A stretch of 64,000 nucleotides of DNA from Chondrosia reniformis (Eukaryota > Porifera > Demospongiae > Chondrillida > Chondrillidae). The notes under the pieces were generated by a model. It did no database searches, was not told the DNA's origin, and saw nothing but the letters and a program-made list of their open reading frames with translations. Positions 40,725 through 51,940 of the stretch are shown one piece after another. The stretch covers positions 217,401 to 281,400 of the forward strand of contig OX359198.1 of the NCBI GenBank assembly GCA_947172415.1, read 5' to 3'. Numbering within the stretch: position 1 is the stretch's first letter; each line of letters opens with the position of its first letter. A program made the translations under genes and the position numbers.

Positions 40725-41007
40725 TGTTGAAATGAAGCTTTAGATTGATTGTGCATTTGTGTTATATTATGTAATTGTTTCATTTAATTTTCCTATTTTC
40801 ATAATAATAGCAATAAATGCATGCACAGAATATTAAAAATGAATGGCTATTCATTCACTCATTGCAAATATTGAAGTTTTATTACAATTATGTGATACAA
40901 TAGGACAATTCATAAAATGAAAGAGATGAAAATTTGATGTCAAATGCAGTAATATGTATGCCTATAAATGCGTGTATATATAAAAATTTATGTTGTATAT
41001 GTGTGTA
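40725..41007. repeat. Second copy of ~270 bp of the GT/TM spacer
   Basis: Repeats 39445-39711 in direct orientation (AACATGTTGAAATGAAGCTT through TATGTGTGTATA). The two copies flank the microsatellite/SINE-like block at 39712-40724, so that block arrived with a direct duplication of its surroundings or by unequal exchange. Confidence 0.8.
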
Positions 41008-42588
41008 TAGTGCAAATTACCATAAAGTTCCCAAAAGGTAAAAATCAATTACTAAGCGATGACAGCGATGAATGGCACTTTAGGGGTTACTTTCGGCTAG
41101 TACAAAACCTTAATTTGTCGAGTAAGCTTAGAATTCGAATATCTCAATTTGAATGCGACTTCCTGTTGCCATGGCGATTAACGGTTGCGCAATCAATTTT
41201 TAGAAGAAGAAGAGAAATTGAAGTGTTTTGCCGTTTTTGGAAATTTCAAGCTTCTGAGTTGATGAATTTCAACCCAACATTCTGGAGAGATGGGTAGCTA
41301 TATTATCTAAACTTTTAAGGATGAAAAATGCAATTCAACAGTTTAAAGGTGAGATATTGTGTTTTTCCGTAATATCGCACCCTTTAATCTCGGAGAAATT
41401 TCTCTTGTTAACATAGTGGTTTCGGTAAACTAAATACATTTTCATTAATAGTTTTAAAATATCTAAAATTTTAAGGATGTTCATCGCGATATGCGTTTTC
41501 TTAACTGAGAAAACGGCTTTTAGATTTTTACTTATTTTTTTATTCTATAGTTGTAAACCTTTATGTAGACATCGGTAAAGTTGTAAAATCTACAGTTTTA
41601 AACTGTGTGTGGCTTAAAGTAAGCTAATAGTCCTGAAATGTAAGTATAATCACTAGAGCATTTTAGGAAAAAACACCTATTGCCTATTATATCTGTTATA
41701 CATTTTCCTAAGCTGGCTAAGCCAGCAGCATGCCTAAAACATGATTCAATATTATTATTGAAGATAAGAAAAGGTGATTTAGTTTTTGGAGGGAAAAGGT
41801 AAAAGTAAAATACACTTACAAAGCATAAGTGAGCATGAATATGGCAACATTTTTATTTTTATAGTGCCCAAAGCTTTGTATACAACAATGCTAAATAGAA
41901 TGAAATTACCTAAGGGGCACAGGGCTATACCTGGACACGTATAAACCATCGCCACTTAAGGCTACCAGGCCGTCCGCCCAGGTACATAGCCCGACTGCCT
42001 GGGCGCATTAAGCCCTCGCCACTTAAGGCTACCAGGCCGCACTTCCCAGACAGTCACATACACAAGTACCAAGTTCGGAGGTGGTACATTTGTTGCCATA
42101 TAGTTGGTGTTGGAGGGAGGATGAGCTGCATTAGCTTGGAAGGGGAGGTCTTCGATGTGATTTGTAGACCTTGACCTATATAAATGTAGATTTGAATTAA
42201 TATATATTAAATTAATCAATGGGTACATTATGACACTATATACATGAATTAATGTGCACGCATATTTTATGCTGTAATTTGTGATGTTATTACCTTTGAA
42301 TCTGCTTCTGAACCAGATTTAATCTTTCTAAAGCAGTCTTTATGTGTTTAGCTATGTTTTAAATTGTATGCATGGCATTAAAGTCCTTTAGAGGATTGTG
42401 CTTGTATACATTTAAAGTATAATTAAGCTATTCATAGAGGCAGATCCACGAACAAGAATGAACAAGAAGTCAAGAAGAAAAAGAACAAGAATGCCAAATG
42501 CTGATATGGATCATTTCTATGCATTCATGCATGTATGTGTATAATTTATTTATTGGTGAAATTAATTATTTTAAATATTTGTACTAAC

Positions 42589-42975
42589 GTCAAACTCTGA
42601 TTCCAAATCTGAAGTAGTTAATGGATCATGTGGTAGCAGTAAGCTATCTTCAACTCCCTCTGAAGTAGTTGTCACTGTGCTATTCTCCTGTGCAGATCTA
42701 GAAGTATTTTCTTCACTATTTCCGCTTGCCCTTGATTGAGACGTACTAGTTCCCAATTGTGACTGCCAACGTTTTGAAGACATTTTAAAGGCTCTATCTG
42801 AACGAAATCGTTTTCCACGCCAGGGTTTTTGAGATGAAAGACCAACTAAAACATCTGGCGAGGAATTAGACTCTTTGCCTCCTTGATTTGAAAGAATATC
42901 GGGTGAATTCGTCGAGATCGAAGCTTCGATCTGACGATTGCCGACATTTCTTCGTTCGTCGGGGGTATTAGACAT
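42589..42975 (-). CDS. Hypothetical Ser-rich protein exon within the 3.4-kb element
   Basis: Opens with ATG (MSNTPDERRNVGNRQIEAS), is rich in Ser, Thr and basic residues (KPWRGKRFRSDRAFKMSSKR) and ends at a good GT donor after ESEFD. If spliced to an acceptor near 42175 the frame closes after 14 further codons. Neither part resembles a known transposase. It could be an accessory protein of the element, a captured exon, or a chance frame. Confidence 0.3.
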
Positions 42976-43452
42976 TCTTTAAGCTTTAAAATAGCTTTAA
43001 AAAACTTTAAAAATATCGTTATACTCTTAAACAAAGCGTGGTGTGCTTTGCAGGCTTGCGTATAACAAAAAAGCCAATGTTTGTGGGTGTAATCGATTTT
43101 TATAGGAGGCGTCCATGTTAGTGACCATAGAAACTCGCGATGAATGTGCGTGTTACCTAGCTTGTGGTCTCATTAAGTATGCAAACGTGACCAAATGAAC
43201 TAATTTGATTGGTCAAAAATATTTTGTTCGTTAATGAACAGCCGTTACGTTACAAGTGTATAGTGATTATTTGCGATCTCACCTTAAATCCTAAACCTGA
43301 CTCTCAGTTCTCCTATAGTTCGCTTTCGGCTAATACCATCCCCCAACCTTTACCCTCGACATCATCGATGCCGATAGGCTTTGGCGGTCCGGTCCAAAGA
43401 GGAGACCCACACCCTCAATGCTTTGGGTGGTGCCGACTTCCATCCCTGGACA

Positions 43453-44159
43453 TTAAGTTTGAGGCAGAATTGTCCCTATATTGATGCAAAAGAAATTCGT
43501 TTAGTCCACCGTATAAACTTTGGTAATTTAAGCTCTGTCTTCTCTTCGTATGTTTTTTGTTCATATTTTTACTTGCAATTTTCCATGTGTAGGAATAGTG
43601 AGTGTTATATATTATGCATGTTTAAATACAATCAAGTACTACACAGTGCAAGTTACAAATTTATACACGGATGCAAGTGACTCCCAAGATAATCACACTG
43701 AGGTATATAATATAATACGGATGCAAATGACTCCCAAAATAATCACAATCAGGTATATTAAACGCTACAAGACTTTAGCCACACTGAAATTCTCAACTGC
43801 TGCATACAGAGTAGTAGTCTCTACAGATCATATAAGGTTAAACGCATGGCCTTCCAATTACCTTTTCACACTTAGTATAGACTGAAGATGATGCATCTGC
43901 ATGCCATTATCAGCAAAAATTCCAGTCTCATGCAGGGGGTCTCAGCCAATAATCACCGCAGATTTGACTTGCCTTGAGTGTGAGCTAGGAGTACCGTTGG
44001 TTGCTTGCATGCATTCACATAAACAACAGGGTGAGAGACAATTTGGTAACTTGCACACAAGGGACATTGTTCATAAAATAAATTAAAGGCCCCAGCCTTT
44101 ATGTCCCTTGTGTGCATTTCTTTTGCATCAATATAGGGACAATTCTGCCTCAAACTTAA
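43453..44159. repeat. Foldback element with perfect 44-bp inverted repeats ending in TTAA
   Basis: Arms 43453-43496 and 44116-44159 are exact reverse complements, starting TTAAGTTTGAGGCAGAATTG. The ~620-bp interior shows no gene. Next to the right arm there is a second stem, GCACACAAGGGACAT at 44053 pairing with ATGTCCCTTGTGTGC at 44101. It lies nested in the larger element and could be a TTAA-targeting MITE. Confidence 0.75.
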
Positions 44160-44437
44160 CGGGAACGTATACAAATACGCTTTATATAACCTTCGCTACA
44201 ACTATATATATATATATGCGTACATCCTTCACTCGTCCATTAACTCCGTTTACCTCCGTAAACTCCATTATATTTGATCGTATCTCAGTTTCTGAATTCA
44301 ATATTAAAAATCCGAAACGAGCATTGACGAGCCCATGAAATTCTCTATATTTTGGTATATAAGAAAGCCGGCGTTACGGCAACATTGCGTGAGTGTTTTT
44401 ATCGAAATATTTGGGAACTTTATGATGATTTGCACTA

Positions 44438-44540
44438 TATATATAAAAATTTATGTTGTATATAATTATTATATATATAAAGTGTGTGGACCAAATAGTT
44501 AGTTGGGGCCAAATTAAATGACACAAGTGTTGCAGTCAAC
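44438..44540 (+). promoter_or_regulatory. Proximal TM4 promoter segment
   Basis: The last ~100 bp before the TM4 start, with TATATATA and the conserved GGACCAAATAGTTAGTTGGG block. It is separated from the rest of the ancestral spacer by the insertions at 39712-44435, so TM4 no longer shares a short promoter with GT4. Confidence 0.55.
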
Positions 44541-47500
44541 ATGAAGTCTACACATTTGGCTGAGGTCTTTGTACTTCTCATGTTCCAGTCTGTATCACTT
44601 GCGAACAATACTTTTTGGGTATCTTCTACCGACCAGGACTGTGTGAATGGACCATCTTGTGATACTCTTGATGGATATTATCAAAGGAATAGCAGCATCT
44701 TCTCCACTTCAAATAGCACATGGATCTTCCTAAAAGGCAGCCATAACATAACATTTACCTTACAAATAATCGGAGCTGAAAGTGTTACTTTTGAAGGAGA
44801 ATCAGAATCCTACTGTAAGCTATTGTTCATGTATGGTGCCAGTGTTGAAATTAAAGAGAGTAGAGATATTATCTTTCAATATATGACATTAAAATTGTCA
44901 GAGCCAGGAATGAAATTATGCAAAGTAATTAATGTAGCACTTTATAGAATGAATTTAACTAGAGGTACCATTGAAATAGTATATCCTTCAGGCTTGTACT
45001 CTTTTGAAGTTAGCAGCTTTCAGAATGTAGACGTAGAGTTTACAGCAGAGTCCCACAAGACTTCTAATCAACTGTTCATAAGAATATGTAATGTGACACT
45101 AACTCGAGGTTGGGTTTACTTTCGTATAATGTCATCCAATAGCAGTCTCTCCCTTGAAGAATATAAATCTGAAATATTAATAACAAACTCTACTTTTAAG
45201 AGTACTGGTTTTATATTTCAAGGAAGAAGAATGTATGATTATGAGTTTAACAGTTCAAATAATCCATTGAGATCATTAAAGCCAATTTTAATTGTGGAAA
45301 AGTGTAAATTTTATAATGAGATCAGTGATTATGAATATCATTCAAATACATGTCGTCAGTTTACTGTACTAAACAGTACTGACATGGTTTCTATTAACAA
45401 CTGCATTTTCAAGAACAACTACATGTTTCTGTTTATGAATAGCTACATCCTGTTTAGTGGACATAATTTAATAGTAAATAATTCAATCCGAAATGGAAAC
45501 CCACTAAATATTTTCTATTCAATTTTGTTGCTTGAAAACAATTCATATTTGGAAATCAGGAACAATAGCGGTGACTATAGTGGTGGAATATATGGTTGCT
45601 TACCTCCTGATAAGCTTAAGCTTGATGCCACTTTTGAGTATCTTTCAGAGTGTGAGAGAAAATATGTTGGTAATCAACACAGTCGATGCTTCTTTCAACC
45701 AGTAGACCAATATGGACAATGGCTAATGAGAAGTGACCTCTCTACCTTCAATGGATCTATATTCCTGAAGAACAACACTAACCATATTTATGAAGGTAAC
45801 AACATTTATGCTGGACATATTTCAAACTGTACTATTCAAACTCAAGATGGCAATATTACCACTAATGAAACATATCTCCAAAACTTTATCAAATTGCCAT
45901 CATGGAACCCTTATGATATAGCATCTCCTCCTTATCGGTTGTGCTTGTGTGGTAAGAACGGAGATTTAATGCCCAAAGATTGCAATGGCCAGACAAATAT
46001 GAGTTTATATCCGGGAGAGGAACTGATACTTCATATAAGCTTACTTGGGGATTATTCTAATAAAAATGTACTTTATAGAATAATAGTGGAGATTGAGGGA
46101 AATATGGATTTAACAATGTTAACGATCCAAAGGAAATGTCAAGAATATAATGTAAATAATTATAAGGTCATTAACAGTACAATTGATATTACACTTAAAA
46201 CAGAATCTGATCCGTTTATATTCCTGTCAAACCACAATGTGAGTCACAACGTACATGTTGAAGTTAACTTTCACTGTCCTCCTGGGTTTGTAAAGGAAAG
46301 CTCTTATTTACAGTCAAATGAAAAGTGTTCCTGTAACTCTCTTTTAAATGGTAAAGGATTTGTATGCTCAATAGATCAGGGACTACCAAAGTATCAGCAA
46401 ATGCATAAGTACCGATGGATCGGAGTACGGAGTCTCTTTCTTGTAATCTCCAATTACTGTCCTTCTTTCTATTGCGATGTATCTGAGCTTCAATCAAATG
46501 GTGTAACTCTACAAGATATAAGTGCAGAACACACTACAAAACAGTGCAACACAGTGAACCGGCGTCGCGGGTTCTTTTGCAGTGAATGTACCAAAGGTTA
46601 CAGTACTACATTTGGAGGATTTAAGTGCATAGAATGTTCAAATGTTTGGCTCCTCCTCATATTCATCTATGCATTAGCTGGTCCTCTTCTCTTAACCTTG
46701 CTGTTTGCCTTTAACCTCACTATTGTACACGGAGCCATCAATGGAATTTTGCTCTATGTCAACATTGTATATCTTTACGATGACTACTTGCAAGAACATG
46801 CAAATGGTATACTTTATATAGTCTTCTCACTTCTTAATTTTGGGACTGGAAGGAATGTATGCTTTTATGATGGAATGGATGAATTTTCTAAAACATTGCT
46901 TCAATATGCATTTCCAATTTATCTCATAATTCTGGCAGCTTTAATAATTATCGGAGCTCAGGTCTTTAAACTCAAGTTATTCAGAGTTCAATTCATCAGT
47001 AAGAGGTGTGTTCCAGTATTGGCCACTATTATGGTGCTGACATTTACTAGCTTTGTGGATGTCTGCTGGATCTCTCTGAGAGCTGCTGTTACCTATAGTG
47101 TTAGTTTGCAAGTTGATGACACTGAAAGAGTACAGTCCCATTCTCCAGAATTGCTTTGGTTTTATCAGCCCAGTTTAGGGTATTTTAGGGGGAAACACCT
47201 GATTCTGGGTATGGTGGCTATCAGCGTTTGCATCCTATATATCCTTCCACTGACTGTTGTTGTACTATTTGGAGATTTCCTGAGGAGAAGGTGTATTCAC
47301 AGAACATGGTTCAGTCACGTTATTGATGTGTTCCAAGGAGCTTACCGTAAGCCGTATGGTTTCTGGTTGGGAGTGAGATTATTGCTTAGGATATGCTTTG
47401 TAATCGCCCACACACTGCATTATAACTTGGCCCAGTTTGCTTACACAACACTTCATGTTATATTACTCTTTCTCTGTCTTGAAAACTTGATAAAGCCATT

Positions 47501-47936
47501 TTGTCGAAAGATGATCATAAAGGGAATTTCTTCTCATAAAGAAGTGGAAGCTAAAGTTGGTGAGAAATTGAAAAACAGAATTTTTTCCTTCATCAGATGG
47601 CTGACATATCCACAAGTTATAGATAATGTTTCTCTGCTAAACATTATCTTTATGAGTGCAGTAATAATAGGAAACCCCTACGAATACTATTTGGAGGATT
47701 TTGTATGCAACTTATCCATAGCTATTGCTATTATTCAGCTCTCATTCATTTTTGGTTTCCATGGATACATTTTCTTTCCTATTCCAAGAGGTCTCAAATT
47801 TAAATGGAGAAAATTGAAGAAATACTTTCTCAAGAGACAATCACAGGAGGGAAATATTGAAGAAGATAGTGTGGAATTTTTTCCATTCAGAGATGTACAA
47901 TACATTTCTGATCCACCTTCCTCTCAACAACAATAA
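44541..47936 (+). CDS. TM4: intact multi-pass glycoprotein receptor-like protein (1131 aa)
   Basis: Single exon with the family layout: signal peptide (about 1-21), NxS/T-rich beta-helix-like ectodomain to about residue 660, Cys-rich linker (GFFCSECTKGYSTTFGGFKC), then about eight hydrophobic helices (for example FVDVCWISLRAAVTYSVSL; LGVRLLLRICFVIAHTLHY), and a charged tail ending DPPSSQQQ. It keeps the FQGRRMYDYE insert around residue 228 that TM2 and TM3 lack. ITIHG-type first-helix motif NLTIVHGAINGILLY is conserved in all copies. Function is unknown; surface recognition is a guess from architecture and copy number. Confidence 0.8.
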   Translation: MKSTHLAEVFVLLMFQSVSLANNTFWVSSTDQDCVNGPSCDTLDGYYQRNSSIFSTSNSTWIFLKGSHNITFTLQIIGAESVTFEGESESYCKLLFMYGASVEIKESRDIIFQYMTLKLSEPGMKLCKVINVALYRMNLTRGTIEIVYPSGLYSFEVSSFQNVDVEFTAESHKTSNQLFIRICNVTLTRGWVYFRIMSSNSSLSLEEYKSEILITNSTFKSTGFIFQGRRMYDYEFNSSNNPLRSLKPILIVEKCKFYNEISDYEYHSNTCRQFTVLNSTDMVSINNCIFKNNYMFLFMNSYILFSGHNLIVNNSIRNGNPLNIFYSILLLENNSYLEIRNNSGDYSGGIYGCLPPDKLKLDATFEYLSECERKYVGNQHSRCFFQPVDQYGQWLMRSDLSTFNGSIFLKNNTNHIYEGNNIYAGHISNCTIQTQDGNITTNETYLQNFIKLPSWNPYDIASPPYRLCLCGKNGDLMPKDCNGQTNMSLYPGEELILHISLLGDYSNKNVLYRIIVEIEGNMDLTMLTIQRKCQEYNVNNYKVINSTIDITLKTESDPFIFLSNHNVSHNVHVEVNFHCPPGFVKESSYLQSNEKCSCNSLLNGKGFVCSIDQGLPKYQQMHKYRWIGVRSLFLVISNYCPSFYCDVSELQSNGVTLQDISAEHTTKQCNTVNRRRGFFCSECTKGYSTTFGGFKCIECSNVWLLLIFIYALAGPLLLTLLFAFNLTIVHGAINGILLYVNIVYLYDDYLQEHANGILYIVFSLLNFGTGRNVCFYDGMDEFSKTLLQYAFPIYLIILAALIIIGAQVFKLKLFRVQFISKRCVPVLATIMVLTFTSFVDVCWISLRAAVTYSVSLQVDDTERVQSHSPELLWFYQPSLGYFRGKHLILGMVAISVCILYILPLTVVVLFGDFLRRRCIHRTWFSHVIDVFQGAYRKPYGFWLGVRLLLRICFVIAHTLHYNLAQFAYTTLHVILLFLCLENLIKPFCRKMIIKGISSHKEVEAKVGEKLKNRIFSFIRWLTYPQVIDNVSLLNIIFMSAVIIGNPYEYYLEDFVCNLSIAIAIIQLSFIFGFHGYIFFPIPRGLKFKWRKLKKYFLKRQSQEGNIEEDSVEFFPFRDVQYISDPPSSQQQ

Positions 47937-48165
47937 ACCTCATCACTTCCATCAGTTTGGGGAAGAACAGTTTTCGCAAGACTATATACATATACACACA
48001 ATGAATCAGTTGGAATTTGATGTGCACTTGCATACATAATTTATTTACACGCTCATGTGCATGAACTTAATCAATTTGTATTTGATATGTAAACACCAAA
48101 TCAATAATAAATTATTAGAAATGAGTTAATTGCAAAAACTTAACTAAATGCATGAAAAATCTAAG
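47937..48165. other. TM4 3' flank
   Basis: AT-rich DNA shared with the other TM 3' flanks. No coding signal. It ends where an inverted piece of GT exon 1 begins. Confidence 0.6.
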
Positions 48166-48173
48166 ATATGCTG

Positions 48174-48455
48174 CTCACCTGATGAGGCATGTCATGGTGC
48201 TAGTGTTGGACAACCAGGCGGCAACTAGCGTGTTTGCTAAGAATGGACTCCACGTTGCCAATGTTATTCAAAAGTATGGCTTATGCATGTCTAATATACC
48301 ATTTTCTACATGCTATATGCCTATTCTGTAAAAGAGCCTATAGGGGAACTATACCTCAAGAGAGCTTTGGATGAAGATACAGGAGTCTTTTCTTCCTTCT
48401 TTCATCTTCTTCTCCACTAGGTCAGGCAGTAGTTTCTGGGAATTCCACCATGCAT
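48174..48455 (+). pseudogene. GT exon 1/intron 1 fragment in reversed orientation
   Basis: Carries the 3' part of GT exon 1 (HLMRHVMVLVLDNQAATSVF, NVIQKYG) with its donor, then intron 1 up to the exon-like Lys-rich segment (reverse strand). No other GT exons adjoin. A shorter relic of the intron part also lies at 56670-56822. Confidence 0.85.
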
Positions 48456-48601
48456 GCATGCATGTATATTTAATGACACAACAAATATATATTTCCATAT
48501 TCTCTGCAATATACTGTAAGTGAATTCAAAAATGCTATTATCAAAGTGATACAATGTGTTTTCTAAAATTAAAACAGTCCCTGTATCTCTCCAGTGGTGG
48601 T

Positions 48602-49074
48602 GATCATTGCAAAGGAGATCTACCATGCTGATGGAATTGAGATACTTCCAGAGGCCAGAGAGAAGATAGAGAGATACAAGCGACAAGGTAACCATGACAA
48701 CACAGTAACCATAGAGATTGTGTACTCCACCCAGTACTCCATGTTGTACATATGTACATTGTGACTGAAGAGTGTACTGATCTTAACTGAGTGAAGACTG
48801 TCTCCTCTGAACATGTCCACTGCTTCTTGTAGGGTTCTCACATCTCCCCATCTGTATGGCCAAGACACACCTCTCCTTCTCCCACCTTCCTGAGCTGAAG
48901 GGAGCACCCAGCGGCTTCACACTGCCCATCCGAGATGTGCGGGCCAGTGTGGGAGCCGGCTTCCTGTACCCCCTGGTGGGGACCATGTCCACCATGCCAG
49001 GTCTGCCCACCAGACCATGTTTCTACGACATTGACATTGGCACCACCACTGGAGAGATACAGGGACTGTTTTAA
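48602..49074 (+). pseudogene. FTHFS 3' fragment: part of exon 13 plus exon 14
   Basis: Starts in the middle of the penultimate exon (IIAKEIYHADGIEILPEARE), keeps its donor and the following intron, and includes the full last exon (48833-49074) with stop. Just before it, 48567-48601 is the stop end of the same gene in the opposite orientation. One change, GTTTGEIQ for DTTTGEIQ, is unique to this copy. Confidence 0.88.
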
Positions 49075-49230
49075 TTGTAGTGGAGATTTTAAACACTTTT
49101 TTTAACTATTTACTTCGTTTTATTTCCGTAATGAACTTTAAATCAAAACCTGTCATTTGTTTTATTTCCAAAATTAAAAGTTTTATATACACAAAATTAT
49201 AAAAACAAAAAATATAAAGTTTTGAAGGTT

Positions 49231-51437
49231 TCACTGAAAAACTTTGAAATTAGCTGAACACTGGTTATAAGTCACTCCTGATCGCAGAATCCTAAGTGCT
49301 CTCTCCTTGAATTTCTCATTGTGAGTGTATGAAAATGGATGGACTATATACATTGACTTGTGTCTAATCCTCTCTCGTCTGATTGTACAGTGCCTTCTGC
49401 ATATATAGTCTTCTGATAATACGGAAATGTTCAAGTTGTTTATAGAAGTCCTACCCTCATAGCCATAGTCTGTTTCTAGCCATTTGACCTTTAAACCTTT
49501 CAAACAGTTATTAATGCGCTGCTGATCATCTGAGTACAGCTTTCTGCGAGTTACAGTTGACATGTTCTTTAGAAAGGCATCTACACAATGTATATACACA
49601 TAGAGAGGGGAGACCACATTATTATTTAGAGGGGATATTTAAAAGTATAGAAATAACATCGTTAGTGAATGTATGGGAGTCAATTATAGTGACCACTTTA
49701 AGCAAGTGTCTGCCCTATAGAGGTGACAGTTTATATGGATTACACTGTATTAGGGATATACAACTTATTCTATGTGACATGAGATCACACTTTTTACAAT
49801 ATGTAATCTTCAAATCACTACATATACACATCATGATGCGCCCAAATATAGAAGTGATGTGTATGATTAAGAATCATGCCACTTCTGTATGGTTAACCTT
49901 ATTATATGATCACTGTCAGTGTCTTGTTTCATTACTTTTTCCAGATATGGTATTCATTATTGCAACACTGGCCATCCCTACTTCCAATATTTTTAAATGT
50001 TTATATTTTAATTACTTATTCCCATTACAAGCACAGAAATGTAAATAAATTCTTGAAACACTTTTCAATATAGTTATGTGCCAATAGACTTACACGTTCC
50101 AGGGGAGCTCCTATAGATGGCAGTGCCTGCGCACACTGCTATATCAGTATCCTCGTAATGGCCTAACCCGAACAACATATCTGCCCCAGTCCTGTTCATC
50201 CACGGATAAGGGTCCCTCAGGATGATGGCATCTGAATCCATCAGCATGGTATCAAAGCCACGAGAGATGGTATAAGTAGTGAAGAGCTGCCTTGTTAACC
50301 AAAAATTTCTTTGTCTTATAAAATATTGTATTTTTGGTTTCGTGTTGTGTTGGAGACGTTGGTTAATCAAATCACTGCAATGTGTATCAAAAAGTAGCAA
50401 GACTCTATACATAACATGGATATATAGTAATATAGCTTGTTCCTGCAAACTACATCCATTCTACAGTAAAACTGCATGCCTACGATAATAGATTTAGCAG
50501 GTAACATACCCTTTTGACAATGTACATGAAATCAATAGTTCTATGATATTACACCAAAATATTAATTCCAATATGTTTTACAAATTAGACATGCATAAGG
50601 ATTCACAGAAGATCAAGATAAAGAAAAAGACAAAGACTCCCAGGATCGTTGATGAAGGGTGGAATTCCCAGAAACGGCTGTCTGACCCAGTGGAGAAGAA
50701 GATGAAAGAAGGGAAAAGAAGGAAGAAAAGACTCCTGTATCCTCATCCTAAGCTCTCTTCAGGTTTAGTTCCCCTATAGGCTCTTTTACAGAATAGGCAT
50801 ATAGCATGTAGGAAAATGGTATATTAGACATGCATAAGCCATACTTTTGAATAACATTGGCAACATGGAGTCCATTCTTAGCAAACACGCTAGTTGCCGC
50901 CTGGTTGTCCAACACTAGCACCATGACATGCCTCATCAGGTGAGCAGCATTCAAGCGAACACTACAAAGCCACTTTAGAGTAACATTGACATAGCTCTCG
51001 GTAATTAAAAGTGGTATCACCAATCTAGTATTGGTCTGTGAATATATTTGTTCCAGTATAGAGTCTATCTCCTTGAATATTGGAGCAAGCTTATAGTTAT
51101 GGGACGTTATCCTTGGTAGAAGCATGGGAATATTCACATTCTTCATTATCGTTGAAGTTGTCTTCCGCAAAGGGTTAAGTGGTGAACCAGACTTTAGATC
51201 AGTTAAGCCGTTCAACTCCGTTCTCTCACTGGCCATGCTATCCTCCCTGACACTGAGAACAGTCGAATGTGCTTCTAAGTGTCTTCCATCGTGGGTAGGT
51301 GCACTGTAAAGGTCACCATGAGTACGGATGTGTACAGAGGTGACTGAGCGGTCGTGGTAACGTATTAGAAGAATCGGCGTTATCACCAATAACCCAACCG
51401 CTATCATTTGCAACGTGCGACGAACACTCCACCTCAT
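49231..51437 (-). CDS. GT5: type II glycosyltransferase, paralogue of GT1
   Basis: Exons 50845-51437, 50094-50374 and 49231-49580 repeat the 593/281/350-nt pattern (407 aa). The membrane anchor, VMVLVLDNQAATS and DSD motif are intact. The C-terminus ends KVFQ instead of KVFE. In this copy the frame upstream of exon 2 lacks the TAA found in GT1 and GT4, so an extended exon 2 (adding VMYRVLLLFDTHC) would be open here. TM5 is its divergent partner across a spacer carrying the second hairpin element. Confidence 0.75.
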
Positions 51438-51940
51438 TGCACTAGAACAAAGGGAGAGGAGATGGGATATCTATCTATCTACACTGACCACAACATGTGC
51501 AATATACGTACGTAGATAAATACGTATACGTAATAGATTGTGTATACATGCATTTGCAATTGCAGTCAAAAAGCGATAAAAGTGAAGGCTGGAGATGTAT
51601 GGCTTCCACCCTCTGTCACTCACTTTATAGCAACAAATTCTTTATGTGCTATTATATTGCACCAGCGGGTCTCGGAGACTCCTCTATATATATAGGCCCC
51701 TGAGAAGGGTTCCGGAAGACGGCCATTTTAATCATGAATAAACGTGTTATATAACAATGTTTCCGAATGTTACATGCTCCACAGCACATGTCATAGTAGT
51801 GCTATATAGTGATATATGCTGTGGAGACTCTTGTATCCTCATCCAAAGCTCTCACTAGGTTTAGTTCCCTATAGGCCTTTACTCTAAAGTAAATCTAACA
51901 TGTTGAAATGAAGCTTTAGATTGATTGTGCATTTGTGTTA

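Larger units (their letters stand above)
41010..44435. mobile_element. 3.4-kb DNA-transposon-like element with 26-bp terminal inverted repeats
   Basis: Left end 41010-41035 (GTGCAAATTACCATAAAG...) and right end 44410-44435 are inverted repeats matching at 24 of 26 positions. Both are flanked outside by TA, and the uninterrupted sequence GTGTGTATATATAAAA exists in the TM1 spacer. No transposase was recognised, so it is probably non-autonomous or of a family I do not know. It separates GT4 from TM4. Confidence 0.7.

Noticed and set aside
40968-41297. 109-codon plus-strand frame at the left end of the 3.4-kb element
   Set aside because: It begins in the spacer and crosses the terminal repeat; no recognisable protein features.
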